Source: Armatimonadota bacterium
GTDB taxonomy: Bacteria; Cloacimonadota; Cloacimonadia; Cloacimonadales; TCS61
NCBI GenBank assembly: GCA_030612605.1
Contig: JAUWNO010000102.1
Location: 1 to 7,469 of the forward strand
Direction of reading: 5' to 3'
Length of the DNA: 7,469 nt
A model generated the notes under the pieces. The model was not told the origin of the DNA. It saw nothing but the letters and a program-made list of their open reading frames with translations, and did no database searches. The position numbers and the translations under genes were made by a program. This document shows positions 6,734-7,469 of the stretch, in pieces (position 1 is the first letter of the stretch; each line of letters starts with the position of its first letter).

Positions 6734-6843
6734 TAATCTCTCCCAATACTGTTATATTTAGGCCTTTTTAATATTTCATCATCTTTTATTTTTTTATATA
6801 TTTTTACAAACTGCGGAATTGCAAATTTCGAGAATTTTCTCAT
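6733..6843 (-). pseudogene. Probable C-terminal tail of a broken sulfotransferase, in a different frame from its N-terminus
   Basis: A 36-codon frame runs from ATG 6843 to TAA 6735-6733 and overlaps the end of the N-terminal stub in another frame. It reads through the AT-rich DNA with a protein-like composition (KFAIPQFVKIYKKIKDDE, then RPKYNSIGRD) and ends in a TAATG junction with the next ORF, as a real gene end would. I infer that it is the tail of the sulfotransferase whose first 50-odd residues lie at 6994-6794, with some 200 central residues lost. The exact join cannot be fixed by eye; about 6825-6845 is likely. It has no ribosome-binding site of its own before ATG 6843. Chance openness of a short frame is the main alternative. 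Confidence 0.4.
6740..6744 (-). promoter_or_regulatory. Ribosome-binding site for the 48-residue ORF
   Basis: GGGAG lies six bases before ATG 6733, in otherwise AT-rich DNA where a G run is rare. It is the best single argument that the small frame is translated. Confidence 0.45.
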
Positions 6844-6994
6844 TGATTTTCAGAAAAAAGATAGCTTCATTATGATGTTCTTTTAAACTACCAAAATATA
6901 TTCCATACTCTTCAAGAAGTTTTGTGATCATACTTGTACCTGTTCTATGCATTCCAATTATAATAACCGGTGATTTTCGCTTTTCATCTTTCAT
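6794..6994 (-). CDS. N-terminal stub of a third PAPS-dependent sulfotransferase (gene remnant)
   Basis: The 66-residue frame starts at ATG 6994, overlapping the flippase stop as ATGA. It contains a clear 5'-phosphosulfate loop, IIIGMHRTGTSMITKLLEEYG beginning near residue 11, followed by EHHNEAIFFLKINEKILE. That last block matches the GMHRSGTS group of bacterial sulfotransferases, which are normally about 250-300 residues and carry an N-E-A/G-x-F-x-x-x-N-x-x-I-L stretch at this position. After residue 57 the similarity stops and TAA follows, so the 3'-phosphate site and acceptor region are absent and the product cannot be an active enzyme. This stub belongs to a different subgroup from ST-A and ST-B, whose loop reads VGNSRSGTT. 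It is AT-rich like its neighbours. The frame is probably still translated by coupling to the flippase gene, but I treat it as a decayed gene. Confidence 0.75.
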   Translation of the reverse strand: MKDEKRKSPVIIIGMHRTGTSMITKLLEEYGIYFGSLKEHHNEAIFFLKINEKILEICNSAVCKNI

Positions 6995-7469
6995 AATTTT
7001 TTCAAACCTTTAAAATTAATAGTATAAAATCCATAGTATTTTTTCACTAAAAAAAAGGAGATAATATTAATTATAGCTAAGCTAAACATACTTGCAAATG
7101 CTGCACCATTTATACCATATTTAGGAATAAGAACAATGTTTAACCCTATATTTACTAATACTGCTACGAAAACCACATATTGAAGGATTTTTTCTTTCCC
7201 TGTCATCTGTAAGATATAACCAACTGAACCAACCACAGCATTTATGAATTGACCAAAAGTCAATATTATTAATACAAGAACTCCCTTTTTAAATTCATTT
7301 CCGAATATCCCAAGGATTAAAGAGGGGAAGAGCAAAAAAACCAAAACTATTGGAAGAGATGTCTGGAATATAAGTTTTGTTGATTGTCGAGCTATTTTTT
7401 TTAAGCCTTTTATATCATCCTTTGCCCAGAATTCTGCAAACTTAGGTGCAGCTATACTATTAACAGATA
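6991..7469 (-). CDS. Wzx-type polysaccharide flippase, C-terminal part (5' end outside window)
   Basis: The frame is open from the window edge to TGA at 6993-6991 and shows 158 residues of the C-terminal part of a repeat-unit flippase of the MATE/MOP exporter superfamily (polysaccharide biosynthesis C-terminal domain, PF14667). The line IAAPKFAEFWAKDDIKGLKK, then LPIVLVFLLFP and GIFGNEF, is the classical linker and helix pair of this family. It is followed by FGQFINAVVG, VLVNIGLNIVLIPKYGINGAA and a last helix ending in VKKYYGFY. A TTG at 7344 is only an internal Leu codon; the homology continues upstream to the edge, so the true start lies outside. The protein moves the lipid-linked repeat unit from the cytoplasmic to the periplasmic leaflet. 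Ending just after the PKYGINGAA helix is normal for many members of about 430 residues. Its stop overlaps the start of the sulfotransferase stub (ATGA). Confidence 0.92.
   Translation of the reverse strand, partial: SVNSIAAPKFAEFWAKDDIKGLKKIARQSTKLIFQTSLPIVLVFLLFPSLILGIFGNEFKKGVLVLIILTFGQFINAVVGSVGYILQMTGKEKILQYVVFVAVLVNIGLNIVLIPKYGINGAAFASMFSLAIINIISFFLVKKYYGFYTINFKGLKKL

Noticed and set aside
7342..7344. TTG 7344 as start of a 117-residue protein
   Set aside because: The frame and flippase family similarity (IAAPKFAEFWAKDD...) continue upstream to the window edge, so this is an internal Leu codon.

Overview
The window is the inside of a cell-surface polysaccharide locus (O-antigen, capsule or exopolysaccharide) of the Wzx/Wzy-dependent kind. 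Every gene I can support lies on the minus strand, so transcription runs from high to low coordinates. Both ends are cut inside genes, and no promoter, rRNA, tRNA, insertion sequence, CRISPR array or convincing terminator is visible. The organism cannot be named from this sequence. Membrane flippase plus polymerase genes point to a bacterium, most likely Gram-negative.

In order of transcription (right to left) I read: the C-terminal part of a Wzx-type flippase (7469-6991); the N-terminal stub of a sulfotransferase with its apparent C-terminal tail in another frame (6994-6733); an unannotatable 48-residue single-helix ORF (6733-6587); an intact sulfotransferase (ST-B, 6609-5575); a truncated family-2 glycosyltransferase tail (5578-5183); a Wzy-like polymerase (5148-3811); a GT4 glycosyltransferase (3814-2594); an NAD-dependent sugar epimerase (2597-1671); a second intact sulfotransferase (ST-A, 1626-562); and the N-terminal half of a DUF1972/rhamnosyltransferase-like glycosyltransferase (561 to beyond position 1). 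Almost all junctions are overlaps (ATGA, TTGA, TAATG) or gaps under 50 bases, so this reads as one translationally coupled operon.

The working model is that glycosyltransferases and the epimerase build a repeat unit on a lipid carrier, PAPS-dependent sulfotransferases add sulfate esters to it or to the polymer, Wzx flips the unit, and Wzy polymerises it. A sulfated surface polysaccharide is therefore the main inference.

The locus is clearly a mosaic. Hand counts on single 60-base lines give about 27-33 % GC in the sulfotransferase flank, about 50 % in the epimerase and GT4, and about 37-45 % in the polymerase and GT2 remnant. The two intact, homologous sulfotransferases lie in direct orientation on either side of the GC-richer block, and two broken genes lie on its upstream side. 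This looks like a locus assembled by cassette exchange. I see no clearly new defence or mobile system; the most interesting points are the sulfation genes, the gene debris and the 48-residue ORF.
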